Assembly (NCBI GenBank): GCA_012934845.2
Contig: WNNJ02000234.1
Location: 62,001-126,000, forward strand
DNA: 64,000 bases
Origin: Pomphorhynchus laevis
Taxonomy: Eukaryota; Acanthocephala; Palaeacanthocephala; Echinorhynchida; Pomphorhynchidae
Reading direction: 5' to 3'
The notes under the pieces are model-generated. The model saw only the letters and a program-made list of their open reading frames with translations, had not been told where the DNA came from and made no database searches. Below are positions 20,430-31,421 of the stretch, piece after piece (within the stretch, counting starts at the first letter, position 1; every line of letters starts with the position of its first letter). The translations under genes were made by a program, and so were the position numbers.

Positions 20430-22700
20430 TTCGGATTTTCTCTTCTTGACTTCGCTCGCCTCACTGACTCAACAAAATCAACTACTTCTAATCATGACGG
20501 AATCGTCGCCTTCGCTCGTATCCCTACGTCTCTTGAAAAAAATCGATTTCACCTTATCCTTACTACATTTGAAACGCTCCTTTGTAAATCTTCATTTCAT
20601 TTTCCTATTCAACTTTCAATCATCTATCGCCCAGGTTCATCTCCAGCGTCTTACTTATGTTTTAATGAACTCGCCGATCTACTATCAAACTGTTCACTTT
20701 CTTCTTTACCTTTAATTGTTCTTGGTGATTTCCACATCCGCCTAGATCGCCCTTCTGATTCAGATCCTCTAAAACTTTAGTCTTTTGTCCGACTTTAGCA
20801 TCCATTTACTAACAAACCTCCCACACATATTTTTGGTGGCGCTCTTGATATTATCGCTTTTCCCAACAGTATCATTACATACGCTTCCTCTACAATCTTA
20901 GATCCTAGGTTTTCCAATCATCTTATCATCACTGTTAATATCACTATACCGTTCACTTCTGTTTGCACCTCTACTACTTTAAGTCGACCATGGTAACTCA
21001 TCGACCTTACTTTCTTGAGTTTCGCCGTCTTTGACTCTACTCTTGTCTCATTCTGCAACCTTTTTAACAGTTGATAGTTTATCCACACTTTTCAACAATG
21101 AGCTTTCTAACATCCTCGATTATATTTTACCGTGTCAGTCTCAAATTCCTGAACACTCATCGTGTGCTACTGGTTCCACTCTGACTGTAAAATTTCTAAG
21201 CGCATTCCACGTCATTATTTTAGAGTCTATATTCGTTTCTCAAACGTGGTCACACTTCTATCTATAGTCATCATGCTCATTAATTAAATCTTCGACGCTC
21301 CCGTCATTCTCTTCTACGTAATAAATGTAAACTTTTTGGTAAAAAAAGTCTGATTAAATGTCTTCTGATTAAAAGTATACTTGGAGAATCTTTAATTATA
21401 TTCTTGCTCGTACTTCTAATGCTCACTCCATCGATCCCTACGAGTTTTCTTATTTTCAGTCAAAACTCATCATGGTCATCTCCTCTATCCATGTAAATCA
21501 TCAATCATCATATTGATCATCATGCAAATTTCTTCCTGAGCTATTCCATCTTCTGTCTCTTTTAGCGAAGTCTCTAAGGCTATCCTCTCTCTACCAAATA
21601 TATCTTCGCCTGCCGACCCTATCCCACGTACTACTTAAATATATTCATCCCACCATATCATTGTTCCTTATCACCCTTTTCAATTGTTCTATTAGTAGCT
21701 GCATTTTCCAGAGAACTGGAGATCAGCCATCGTACGTCCTCTTCTAATAAAATCGTCTCTCGATATTTTACTTACATCTTCATACCGCCCGATTTCTCTT
21801 CTTCCGACCTTGTATAAACTCCTTGAGCGTCTTGTGTTACATCAAGTCAATCTATACCTTGTTTCCTTAAATTTATTGTCCCATTTTCAATATGTCTTCC
21901 GTTCTAGTCACTCTACTGAACTTGTTTGTCTAAACGTTTTCAGTGATCTACTTCAAGGCGGTGATATGAATTTATGTAGTGTCGTAATCTTTCTTGACCC
22001 CTCTTCTGCTTTTGATATTGTTGATCATTCTGTCTTACTATCTCGGCTTCGTCACGAATATGGTTTTTCAGTTACTACTGTAGCCTGGTTCACATCTTAT
22101 CTCTCCAAACGCTCTTTTTGTGTTCACTCAAACTTATCTTCATCTATATCTTCTTCCATCTCACATGGTGTTCCACGAGGCTCAGTTTTAGACCCTATTA
22201 TTTGCCCATTCTTCTCGGGGACTTGTCTTATATAACTCATGATCATAACTTTCATCTGATGCAGTATGCCGATGATGTACCCATGACCGCGCTACTTCTG
22301 CCAGAAATTGTCTTATGTCCATCTCCAAGCATCTTTCATTTCTTCGACTAGCTCTTAATCCTATAAAGTCCAAAATCATATGGATTATCCCTCATCACCT
22401 CGACATAAGTGCACGTATTTTATATGTTAATTCGATTATTCTTCCATTCGTAGACAATATGATGTTCTTAGGTTTTCACTTCGACAATTTTCTTTCCTTC
22501 AAATTTTTTGTTAATGACAAAGTTCGCGTTTCGTTCTTATTTCTTCCTGACCTCCGTCGCATTCGTAGGTTGATCGACTTCCGCTCTTGTATCGTTCTTA
22601 GATCTTCTCTCCTATTTCCCAGAATTGATTATTCCCTTAGCTTATTTGCCAACTCTTCCAATTCTGCGCTTTTACCTATCTAGCGTATCATAAATTCTGC
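20430..22700 (+). pseudogene. LINE ORF2 remnant: APE endonuclease and reverse transcriptase
   Basis: APE domain: LSIIYRPGSSPASY and LPLIVLGDFHIRLDRPSDSD near 20,610-20,770 (catalytic GDFN-type motif, here GDFH), then HIFGGALDIIAF. RT: LYKLLERLVLHQVN, SAFDIVDHSVLLSRL (motif A Asp in FLDPSSAFD), SHGVPRGSVLDPII (motif B, normally QGSVLGP) and MQYADDVPM (motif C YADD, 22,261-22,287). Then FLGFHFDNFLSF and LRRIRRLIDFRSC at 22,470-22,600. Several frameshifts separate these parts. Confidence 0.85.
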
Positions 22701-23399
22701 TGCTCTTGTTCTCTTGCGTCTTCGCAGCTTCGACCATATATCCCATAAACTTTTGTCCTGTCTTGACACACAATTAACCTTCGTGATGAATTTCGTTTGT
22801 GCATTGTTACATTTCTTCTTCTATTTTGTCACTCACCATCCTACTAACACCTTGCTTATCTTGATGATTTGCGTTTTGCCATCTTGGCTCTGCGATCAAG
22901 TAATCTTCTACTTCTCCAGTCCTTCCGCACTCAAACAACTATGGCCTCCGCTCTTTTATCGTCGCTGTTCCGTTTGCCTGGAATTCTTTGCCAGCATACC
23001 CCCGTTTTTCCTCGTCACTTCTACTCTTCAAACAACGTCTATGTTCCTGTACTGTGCATCTTATTCCATAATAAATCAAGAAATGCATTCCCTTAACATC
23101 GTATCCAACTAACAATTCTTTATACCTCTTTAACGAAACCACTTGATATGTTCCCCCGACGCCTTGCCACATTCCAATCATATCCCATATGTTCAATATG
23201 CTTGCTTCAATTTCATCAACATTTTCATTTTACATTATATTTTTTGTTTTCTTATTTGCTTGTTCTTTTTCTATACGTGGGCTTGTAAGCCGCATAGGCT
23301 TACATTTGCCACTGTAAATAAATTAATATCGAATTTTTATATTTTGTATATAAATCACTTAATGTACTTTCATGTCATTGATGTGATTTTTTACAATTA

Positions 23400-23640
23400 T
23401 TGAGTTGAGAGTATGAACTCCCCAATGACCGGTCCCAAACCCGTGTTGAGAAAGGAGGAGGTTTTAGACTGGCTTGTGACAAGCCAGTCTAAAGCTACCT
23501 GTCGCATCAATCATGAATGCTACCACAACAAATACTTTAAGAGGACTAAACTGATAACTGGAGTTTAATTTTGAGCAGAAGCATTGATGTATATTCCAAG
23601 ACTAGCTTCCGGTTACCGGCAACCCTCAATAACAATGGAG
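23400..23640. other. GC-richer segment with a 13-bp perfect hairpin
   Basis: Follows the LINE 3' end. It contains CCCCAATGACCGGTCCCAAA and a perfect stem TTTAGACTGGCTT / AAGCCAGTCTAAA (23,463-23,475 and 23,481-23,493) with a 5-nt loop. It looks like the 5' leader of another element, but no reading frame follows that I recognise. Confidence 0.5.
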
Positions 23641-23899
23641 TAATCTACTTACTATCAAATATATTCTGGTTAGGAAATAAGTTTGAAATTTGTTGCAAAT
23701 ATATACACTCCAATGTCTAATGCATTGAAAACACATTTAGGCTTGACATATTTACGCGGAACAAAATTTCAAAACAAACCATCCATCATCCCGAGTATCA
23801 CAATTGTCGAGTGTTTCTTATTGCTGATCTCATATTTATCTTGCTGAATTTACAATAAAGTTCATAAATTTGTTAATAATAAATAAAGCATATTCAGTA

Positions 23900-24382
23900 A
23901 GTACTAAATGCTTAAAATTCGTCATATTATTGAATATTGTATCTCTGCGGTATTTCCGTGTACACGTGGTGGTGAGATGAATGAGTTTAAAAATGCCCTT
24001 CGTAGGTTGACGAGATCGTGTCATTCCCTCAGAAAATTGTCTTATAAGGACCCCTTGCGCAATATAGGAGTTCCTTCAGTCCGCACTAGTATATTATGTC
24101 TTGATATTTTGTTTTAGGGATATGTTATTTGAGCGTGACGAATTCCCGGTCGACTGTATTCAGCAAAGACAGCGAACTACTAAACGAGGCCACTCTCTTA
24201 CTGTGAGGACCCTGCATCACGGCAAACTCGGCAGACTATATCGCCTTTCTCATCGAGCAGTGAGGCTTTGGAACAAACTTCCCGAGAATATCGTAAACAT
24301 ATCAAATAGAGTGAACTTCAAGAAAACGCAAATTACATGGCTTTGCACAGATTCTAATTTCAATATTCTGTATCCGGATTAA
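23900..24382 (+). pseudogene. LINE ORF2 C-terminal fragment (second family)
   Basis: Reads RRLTRSCHSLRKLSYKDPLR then, in another frame, HGKLGRLYRLSHRAVRLWNK and LPENIVN. The RAVRLWNKLPxxI signature is the very common C-terminal end of CR1/Jockey-like LINE ORF2 proteins. The rest of the element is absent and the pieces lie in different frames. Confidence 0.7.
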
Positions 24383-27190
24383 GATTTTGCTGACATAAAA
24401 TTGGTTTTATCGTGAGCAGACAAAACAGCTGCATGGCTATAGTCTTGTATGTTATAATAATTATACAAAAACACAAATTCATGCAGTATTCATGCTGTGA
24501 CTCTTAATAATTTAAAATAATAAATTAATAATTATTAAGTAATTTTAAAAATCATTAAATAATTATTATATAATTAATTACTTTATGATATTGATTTGCA
24601 TATGAAAATTAGTAAATACACTGTATTTAGATGCGTACCAGCTCAGCTGAGTCATAAATTAAAATTTACAATAAAATTGACTATTCTTGATTTAATAAAT
24701 ACATACAATTTTTCGAACTGCCCGTGTGATTGAGAATAAAATAACTAAATTTCTTGGACTGCCCGCGTTATTGAGAATAAAGTGACTGCTCGTGTTATTG
24801 AGAAGATTAAAAATCTCAATAAGATTGATCAAAACACAAGCAGATTTTGAATGGCTAAAACGAATAAATCGAATCAAGGAAAACTATTCAGGTCGAATTA
24901 TAAATAATGACCCTGTTCATTCTTGCAATCAAGCAATAGATGACAGCGCAAATTATGCACATCGTGATGTGTCGTGCAGTAGTGATGGTTGTGATGTGAT
25001 ATATGGACAAGAGTTACGGTGCCGTGTAAATTGTCAGAATATTTACTTGCCAATGAATTAATTTGAGGCTTCTGTGCCTTCGAATGTCTTTTATTGACCA
25101 ACAAGTCAAAAGTTAATATACAGAAATCAATTCAGATTGATGATGACTTTGATAAAATTAATCAATAGTACATCTTAAAAATCTTGACATGCTGCTTTTT
25201 TACTGAAACTTGATTAAATTGCGATGTTCTGGACTCTGAAATATATATTCACTATTATACTGTAATAATATAAATAAAATCTTATGGTTTGAGGTGACGG
25301 ATTAACGAGGTAACATCTATCATCTTTGTATTGCTTATCGTAATCCTCGGTTCAATACACCCATTATCATCAATTCGTTGAAACTTCATTGCTATAATGT
25401 TGTTGATACAATTAGTGCGAAATTGTGCCATGTATTGGGCCCGGTCAGTTAAAAAAAAGCAATTCGTGTAAGGGACGTCTGCTGGAACAGTTGGTTGAGT
25501 CTATAATCGGCTTAAATGCCTAAAGTGACAAAATGTCCAAACTATTGATTACGATAAGGTCTGTTATGTTCTTGTTACGTTCTAAACAGACTTTATAATT
25601 CAAATTGATTTTATTAAGCACATTAAGTCAATGATAAATTACATTGACTTGGCGATGCGACTTGATATGGGCATAAATTTTGAAACATTTATATATCTTT
25701 TCGTGTCTACAATCTAAGAAATGGCTTAAATATATAAACTATCTTACTTACAGAAATGCTTAAATTTTACATAAACGCATTACATACTTCGTAATTCTAG
25801 TAATTAAAAAATTAAATTAATTTAATTAAATTTAATTTAAATAATTTAATGAATAATAAATAAATAATCAATTTAAATAAATAATTAAATTAATTTAATG
25901 TAAATAGGGATTTGTAAAAATACTAGATATTTCCATGAAAGAGTATGATATATTGTTGCCCGGATTGTTATGTTTCGTTGGATGTAAATTTTTATTTTGG
26001 ATGTTAATTTTTAACTTAGAAACGATTTAGTATTGGATAAATTGACTGATGTTATTCGTAAACACAATCGACTTTGGCTAGCACTCATTGTAGCAGCTTA
26101 CAGGTGCACTGACTGTAACATGCTAGCACATTGCCACTTTGATAACTGTTTTTTTTTAAACGTGATCGCACTACCAGAGCTGTTTTCAAAACCAAAACCG
26201 CTACACATAGACATCTGCTCTGTTAGAAAACGTATCTTTAAAAGACAATGCAAAAATACTATACTGTATATTTTCACATATATTGGTGTTGTCCTTTTTT
26301 GATTTTACTTCCATTCCACATTAAAGTTTGAAGTAACTTAAAATTTTCGTAAGTCTGTCTAGCCATACAGTGGGTCTATTTTTCAAAGATATAATCTTTG
26401 TTGGACAGACAGCTCGCCAGTAAAGCGAGCGTTCTAATATATATATTTTTAACGTTGACAGTTCGCTGGTATATTATCCTTTTTCAATATAACGAGGTTC
26501 ACCGTTCGACTTGTTTGCTATTTGATATTTGTTTTCACGACTGCTATGTGTGTGCATGTATTTATACTTGTGTGTGATGAAAATTGATCTATTAATACTA
26601 CGCGTGTTCAATTTCTAGCGCATCTAGGCTTTCCCGTTTGTCCGAATGATTTTTGCATTTAACTTGCAAACATTTTATGTTTTTTTAAGCACCGAAACAT
26701 GTGTTGTTATGATATAGCTGATAGAAGATAAAATTGGCTATTGAAGGATAACTCCAACGATATATTGGCCTGTTCTTATAAACTGTAATGCCCTTAACAA
26801 ATGCATGGTTAATTCGGGTTTATATAAAATCCCTTATATATACACCATCAGATAGTGTTCACTCTACAAAACCATATTATAATCCCCGTTCAAAAATTAT
26901 ATTGTTTTAATGGTTTGCATTTTCCGCGTTCCCCGAAATCTACGGTTGACGTGGAAAATAAATCAAACCATATAATGGTTTAAATGTTATAACCTTGATA
27001 CGTTTGTAATATATAATATATAAACTGAATATATTATATTATATCCAGTTAATTTATAATATTATATTATGTTATATTACATATGGACTTTGATTGGTAT
27101 AATATTGTGGCACAGCTAGTGTTAATACTGGTTCCCGATATGGCGAAGTTAAATTAATTATTGTTGATCAATATAAATACAATTCAAGAA
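24383..27190. other. AT-rich spacer
   Basis: 2.8 kb with no convincing gene. There are AATTAAAT-type low-complexity runs at 25,790-25,910 and TA-rich palindromes at 27,005-27,080. Short open frames at 24,792-25,061 (Cys-containing) and 26,033-26,302 are not supported by splice sites or recognisable families. Confidence 0.5.
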
Positions 27191-29300
27191 AACTAGTCTA
27201 GCTGGAAGGCAAAAACACTCATGTCATGCGCTGATTCCAGCATGAATGCTGCGTTTACCTTTTGTAATGCACAACTTAGGCTTTGTGCAAAATGCGTGGC
27301 GGCTCGAGGATCATGTCTTGCCGAGATTAGCATTCTCCCGATTCTTCGCAAAAGAGCGAAGTTCACCGTAATGTGTACAGCGGTGCTTGGTCCGACGGCG
27401 CCAAGATTCTCAATTGCTAGCAGAAGAAATGTGTAGAAGATTTGTCCAAACACTTATATTTCGCCTACTTTCGCACATCCGTCATTTTAGCCACTTCGCC
27501 GGCACCTAAGACTACAAAAGGCAGATTGCTAATTGCTAATGTATTCGGGCAAGTAACGTCCGAAACAAGGATACAACTCTTATCTCATGAGATGCTTTTA
27601 GCGCCTTGGGTCTCTTTCAATCGTCTCTTCACAATCAGACTGATTCGAGGCGGACGGAACGGCAGCTGTGGTCAGATCCCATACGAATTAGTGCGTTTAG
27701 AACACGGTGTTTATTATGCCTAGAGCAATCAATTCTATGTGTTTCTGCTTTGTCCGCGAAAGCACCGCATTCGCAGGTCTACGGGAGCGAGTAGGGCACC
27801 CCTAATTGGAGAGCCGAGACGAGACCGAAAGCGCGATTGTCTAATTTGGTGTCTATGGTTGGTATGAGCAGAGTTTTTAGAAAACTACCGAACCATTTGG
27901 TCGCCGCAGCGAGTAGGCGGCTCGATATTTAGGTTAATCAAAGCAGGACAAGAGAATTCGAACTCAAACCAAGGGCCTGACCAATGATTTTGGATTGTTG
28001 TATCCATTGGTCAAGGCAAGGCGTTTAGCGCTCCAGGCTTCTGGTGCAAACCGATAGTAAAAGTCCTTGATTTTAGAGTAATGCGCGAGGTGTTGAAGCA
28101 TAAATCGTGATGTAAGCCTACTCATGCGCAAAACAGATGAGCATAAAGCTGGGATTGAGAGCTCCTCTGCTAAAAGAAGACGGAAGCATCCTAGTTGAAC
28201 TGATAGTGATGCTTGACGCCAGGCCGATTTAGACAGCTATACGTTGTGAGTTGCGGACATTGTGCTGCAGGTATTTTTTGTCGAGGGAGATAAGAAGTTA
28301 CCTTTGGAAACATTGGGCGCATCGAAGGAGGAGGTTTACCTTTGGGATGGTAGTACAATGCCGAAGGATAAGGTAGGCATCGTGCTTTGCCAATTTGAGC
28401 AGTTTCTCTAAGATTAGACTCGTCGAAGAGAGGGACGGCAAGAAGCTTCGCGCTGTGCATATCGAAAAGTTTTAGAGTCTAAGGAAGTCAACGATCAAAG
28501 GCGGTCAACGATGAACGTCGTCAACTATCGACATACCAAATTTGCAACGTTACTTCTGATGGTTAATCCGATGGATATTAGACGAACAACTCTCCACGGT
28601 GATCAGGCTTATTAAATCTTTCAAAAGATGTTAAACTCCAGCACCAGTTGTGTATTCTAGTAAGTCTTTCATATAAGTCGAACTTAAACCATCAAGTCAT
28701 CTACAGATGAAAGCAAAAAAGTGCGAAGAGCGGAATGGAATGAGCTGGCTTTAACGACTGGTTTCGTATAGCAGATTCGCAAAGATGGATCCGGGTGTAG
28801 CATTCTTAGCGATTATGTCATGGTGCCATTGAATGGGAGGATAGTTGTACAGCTGCGTAGCATACGAACTACGCCTCTGATCTTGCCGTGATCTATTTTC
28901 CCATCTACCTTACTACAAATATGGTATTCCACCTCATCGAATGTGGGTTAGCTCTCTGTTGTTAGGCAGGTGGCACAGAAGTAATTGAGCTGTAACTGGA
29001 ACCGCTTCTTGAAGCTTAGTGGTGAGTGACAAACTCTGACCTGAGATAACCACCTTTTGTGTACTTGAAAAGCGATATTGGAAAATACAGCATACTCCAC
29101 CACACTTACTCGTGTTCTGGATGACGAACGACGCAGTCCATAAGCTTGGCGTGCTTTGCTTCAACTGCCGGTATAGCTTCGGGCGGGATATGGTGGATAA
29201 TTGGGACGGTAACACAAAGCAACGACATGCATCGCGAATCATCTTCCAACATGGTGCTTAAATCGGCGTAGTCCCCTCCGTATTCAATCCTGTTCTGTCA
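27190..29300 (-). mobile_element. LINE with restriction-like endonuclease, decayed 3' part
   Basis: A GC-richer block. The best-preserved stretch on the minus strand (about 27,620-27,190) reads ILVSDVTCPNTLAIS, KYEISVWTNLLHISSASN, then IENLGAVGPSTA and DPRAATHFAQSLSCALQKVN. This is the end of the RLE-bearing RT proteins common in invertebrates, whose usual phrases are LVWDVTxxDTLA, FxPxAxETLGxxGPxA and GDPRxxxFLxQRLSxAxQRxNA. Upstream (to about 29,300) only scattered frames remain. It is a different family from the RLE LINE at 47-50 kb. Confidence 0.65.
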
Positions 29301-30007
29301 GTGACCTTCAGGGTACTTAATGAACATTCTGATTATGAAAAGTACGACCCCTGAGCGTACTTCCTAAACAGTTCACTGGGAGTACTGACGAAATCGCGAA
29401 AACATACATCACAGCAAGCCCTTTCGTGTGTCGTTCTTGCTGTCTAGCTCGTAGTTGTCGTTTCAATATTCAAACGTTTCTCCGAGTATGATTTGCTCTG
29501 ACTATTTGCGCAATCCGGTGATTCGGTTTCATCAGTCATTTTGGTTTGTATTGCAATAAGTTAATTGTATGTTTAGATAGCAATAATTCAATTTATAGAA
29601 CTTCTTCAAAGCGATCAACAAAGTTTTCCTGCATTATCGCTTGATATGTCTGTCATTGAATAAATTGTGTATCTTATAAGTTTTTTCGAGTGTACTATTA
29701 ACTCGATATAATTACGGTAAAGCTTATAATTTGTTAACCCTTATACCGTAATGATATGGTAATATTCGATATTATTTTGGAATAGGTATAGTTGATTAAG
29801 GCTCTATGTTTGAGTACTGTTAGTTTCTATAATCAAGAATACACACAAAATTTTTAAAAGACTAGCAATATTTCTACAAATGAGCGAACGTAGACTTTAA
29901 GTAGTGTATTACGTGAGACTATAGACAGTTTATAAAATTTTGTAGTATAAGTTATTGTAGATGATATTTAATAAATATCATTAAATATTATTTAATTATA
30001 TTATCAT
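29301..30007. other. Spacer upstream of the palindrome
   Basis: No gene or repeat is recognised. The signal-peptide exon expected for the receptor gene was looked for here and not found. Confidence 0.4.
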
Positions 30008-30162
30008 AATTTTTTCCGATTGTGGCACGATATTATCCTCACAGGTATTGATCTTATTTTTGATACAGCAGGACGCTACTAATCAGTCTGGGTGCGTCCT
30101 GCTGTATCAAAAATAAGATCAATACCTGTGAGGATAATATCGTGCCACAATCGGAAAAAATT
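30008..30162. repeat. Perfect 69-bp palindrome with 17-nt loop
   Basis: The left arm 30,008-30,076 and the right arm 30,094-30,162 are exact reverse complements (GATTGTGGCACGATATTATC occurs in the left arm and its complement in the right). The loop is TACTAATCAGTCTGGGT. No mismatches were found on base-by-base comparison. It lies 0.8 kb upstream of the first visible receptor exon. Confidence 0.95.
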
Positions 30163-30986
30163 TCAGCTCACAGATGCAATCAAATACAATTATCATAATT
30201 ATTTAGTTATTATATTATTTAATTATTTATAATAAAAAGTAACCAAGACGACAAGATTCATGAATGGAAACGATATTATAAATGATGTATCAATGCCTTT
30301 TTTAACGTTTATCCTGGCTTTTTGGTTACGATAATATCGTAGGCATTTCACAAACAGGCAATTATCTTTCACGAATAACTCCATCAAACATGTTTTATGC
30401 CGGTAGTGGTATTTTACTCATTATATTAAAATTTATATAACATAGGATGATACAAATTGCGATATCACACAAGTATATAATTTAATACTGTGATGTATTA
30501 TCTTTATTCCTAAAGACTTCAGTAAGAAGAATATTATAAAAATCTTTATAGTTTTTCTGGAAAATTAAAGACATTTTGATTTTATAAATTGCAATTTCTA
30601 AAATTTACAATTAAATTTACACCTTAAATGCTGCGATATTAAATTTGATTTTTTTGTAGACTTTAAGATGTTGAAATGACATCGTAAGCTAACAAAATTA
30701 AGAAACTACTGTTTTCGATTCAGATGTTTGATATACGATAAACCAAAATATCAACTTTAATATTGTACTAAACGTTCTAATGTTTATTGAAGACGTTATA
30801 TGATGTAGTTCAACAAATGTCAACAATAAATGGTATTTTAAATGGCGTTCAACTTTAAAATGATTTCATTATTCTTTCCTGATTTAAGGTGTTCATTTAT
30901 TTTTGGTGTCAAATACATTTTTCACATTGCTAATTGCAGGTATGCTCGATTTCTAAATTAATTATTTTTGATATTTGTTTTCTCAG

Positions 30987-31421
30987 GTCATAGCCGAACC
31001 CATGAAACAAAACGATATCAAGCTAATCCTGTTTATAATGTTTCATGCTGGACTCCAATGCATTTAAATCATGAAGGTGTTTTACAACAAGGATGTACGA
31101 TTGTGAACAATAGTCAAGACACAAGTAATGAATGTCACTGGCAACGCACTGACTGCGTCGTTGACACGAAAGTGCTGAGCTCGTTGGATCGTGCATACTG
31201 CATACAGTCAATATTAGTTGATTTCATTAACAATTCATACACAATCCAACTTGAAGGAGCTTCATGCTTTCGATCAAGCTTTCTGCTAGCCGTAGAGGGA
31301 GACTGCAAACCATCAAAATGTACAGTTGATTCCAAATACGGGGTTAGTCAACGTCTGTCTTGTTGTTGTATGAAATCTGGATGTAATCGCAATTTTTACG
31401 TTAACATTGTCAATGCGTCAG
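30987..31421 (+). CDS. Receptor exon: Cys-rich ligand-binding ectodomain
   Basis: The acceptor is GTTTTCTCAG at 30,986 and the donor G|GTACAT at 31,422. It encodes 145 residues with 12 Cys: CW, QQGC, NEC, RTDC, AYC, ASC, GDC, SKC, SCCC and GCN. The CCC-x4-CN end is the three-finger signature of TGF-beta receptors. The stretch from the first Cys to CCC is longer (about 105 residues) than in typical activin type II ectodomains. Confidence 0.85.

Larger units (their letters stand above)
19040..23345 (+). mobile_element. APE-type LINE (CR1/Jockey-like), nearly full length, decayed
   Basis: A two-ORF non-LTR retrotransposon. In order: an ORF1 region (19,127-20,228), apurinic-like endonuclease (about 20,430-21,000), reverse transcriptase (about 21,790-22,690) and a C-terminal region to about 23,100. 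The 3' tail ends with a hairpin (GTAAGCC/GGCTTAC, about 23,286-23,304) and TGTAAATAAATTAAT. The same family appears in reverse at 53.2-60.3 kb and as fragments at 3.5 and 38 kb. Many frameshifts and stops make it non-functional. The clade is inferred from the domain layout and RT style only. Confidence 0.85.

Noticed and set aside
24792-25061. Cys-containing open frame as an upstream receptor exon
   Set aside because: The Cys spacing does not match TGF-beta receptors, and no fitting splice sites or phase were found.
26033-26302. Open frame of 89 codons
   Set aside because: No recognised family, no convincing splice signals, and an AT-rich Phe/Ile-rich C-terminus typical of chance frames.
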